Part shown: positions 63,083 through 64,000 of the stretch, one piece after another
Numbering within the stretch: the stretch's first letter is position 1
Layout of the letters: each line of letters opens with the position of its first letter
Origin: Aptenodytes patagonicus
Lineage: Eukaryota; Chordata; Aves; Sphenisciformes; Spheniscidae
Length of the DNA: 64,000 nucleotides
NCBI RefSeq assembly: GCF_965638725.1
Contig: NC_134949.1
Coordinates: forward strand, 83,482,017 to 83,546,016
Reading direction: 5' to 3'
The notes under the pieces: generated by a model
The model's database searches: none
The model's input: the letters and a program-made list of their open reading frames with translations, nothing else
Told to the model about the DNA's origin: nothing
Translations under genes and position numbers: made by a program

Positions 63083-63484
63083 ATTATAAACAACTACCTG
63101 GGCGGGACACAAGGAGGGGCTGTGGACAAGGCGTCCCCGAGCGGCATGCATTTCAGGGACAGCAAGAGAAAGGTCGACTACGTGTTAGCCTACCACTACC
63201 GAAAACGCCTTGCTCGGCACCCGGCTGGTGCGGGCTCACCGGAGCCAACGCACGGATCTGCCTCCTTGGCCCTGGTTTCGAACGGAGGGACCGGGAAGGG
63301 CTGTGCAGAGCTGCAGCGGCAGGATGGTGGCCAGTATGCCCCCCAGGAGCGGCCAAGGCCACCGGGGGTGGAGGTGATTGAGCTCGGCCCGCTGGACACC
63401 CTGGAGGAGGAGAAGCGGCTGCAGCGGGAGGAGTACGAACGCAACCTGGTGGAAGTGGGGCTGGAGATAGAGAAAGACCCTGAG
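63083..63484 (+). CDS. ANO2: Anoctamin-2 (TMEM16B) N-terminal coding exon
   Basis: ANO2 is a plasma-membrane calcium-activated chloride channel of the anoctamin family, known in olfactory neurons and photoreceptors. This 134-codon exon begins right after TTTCTCTCCCAG with IINNYL (human VINNYL) and contains MHFRDSKRKVDYVLAYHYRK, ALVSNGGTGK, IELGPLDTLEEE and REEYERNLVEVGLEIEKDPE, ending at donor GTAAGA. It is the cytosolic N-terminal region before the anoctamin dimerisation domain; all membrane segments lie beyond the window. The middle (about codons 43-98) is Gly/Pro-rich and diverged. The Met at 63,146 aligns with the start used by a shorter mammalian isoform as I recall it. ANO1 has a similar KVDY motif, but the flanking text and the VWF neighbour favour ANO2. 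Confidence 0.93.
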
Positions 63485-64000
63485 GTAAGAGGGGGAGAGT
63501 TGCTCCTCATGCGCAACGCTGGGTGCCCTGATGGGTAATGGCCACTTTGGTGGCAGAGGTGGCTACATGCAGGACTTAACCATGGCCGGGCTGTGCTGGC
63601 GGGACAGCCTGGCAGTGACTAGGTGCCCAGAGCATGGCTGCTCGCTCTCCCTGCTGGCGAGGTGAGGCATGGAGGCCAGGGGCCCGGCTGTGGCCATGCG
63701 TTAGGGCCCAGCCTGGCCTGCCTTCATTCGTGCCCTGCATTAATATTAACTGAGAGGCAAATCACACCTGTGCTGACTCTTAAAAATAAGAATATATGCT
63801 GCTTTCCTTCTAACACAGCCCTGCTGACTCCCCCACTGTCGCTTCTGCAGCCGCAGCAAGTGTAGGATGTCCTGGAGGTGCGTCTTATGGCCAGCTTGAG
63901 GAGCTAATCCTGAAGACAGCTTGTTACTGCTGAACAGTAGTTCAGTACTGAACATCCCTGGGTCAAATGCTGCCACCATGGCAACACCCAATTAGGGAAT
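63485..64000 (+). other. ANO2 intron, start
   Basis: GT-started intron running off the window. GC-rich at first, then AT-richer. No further exon recognised. Confidence 0.75.

Noticed and set aside
1..64000. tRNA, rRNA, snoRNA, microRNA, CRISPR or prokaryotic operon features
   Set aside because: None could be supported by eye; a covariance-model search would be needed to exclude small RNAs in the introns.

Overview
This is a window from a bird nuclear genome. Two truncated CR1 retroposons with the ATTCTATG-type 3' tail, two LTRs of a family common in avian genomes, spliced vertebrate genes and AT-rich introns all point to a bird. A neoavian lineage is my inference from the LTR type. Nothing prokaryotic is present.

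Positions 1-45,110 hold the 3' part of von Willebrand factor (VWF) on the + strand. I could place 18 consecutive coding exons, all bounded by GT-AG introns except the window-truncated first one. They join in one open frame of 844 codons plus a TGA at 44,950-44,952. Counting back from the terminal exon under a human-like 52-exon structure, they correspond to exons 35-52. They encode the rest of the D4 assembly (VWD4, C8-4, TIL-4), the six C domains and the C-terminal cystine knot that dimerises the protein. No frameshift, premature stop or missing exon was seen. The platelet-integrin RGD motif is kept, but it is followed by Ala rather than the Ser of human VWF. The 3' UTR is short, with AATAAA at 45,088.

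The introns contain mostly unique AT-rich sequence. Exceptions are a perfect 22-copy 9-bp pyrimidine tandem array at 34,172-34,369, a CR1 copy at 35,590-36,042, a 21-base C run at 39,171, a 12-bp-arm palindrome at 1,734-1,760 and ordinary microsatellites.

Positions 45,111-63,082 are intergenic or belong to the unresolved 5' part of the next gene. They contain a minus-strand LTR (47,526-48,120), a second CR1 (52,984-53,520), a plus-strand LTR of the same family (61,940-62,496), a 43-bp exact direct repeat (50,331 and 51,509) and simple repeats. No protein-coding gene is convincing there.

Positions 63,083-63,484 are an early coding exon of ANO2 (anoctamin-2/TMEM16B), a calcium-activated chloride channel, on the same strand. 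This reproduces the vertebrate order VWF then ANO2, head to tail. The ANO2 initiating exon was not identified. The two genes share synteny, not a pathway. I found no convincing undescribed system; the findings below are modest.
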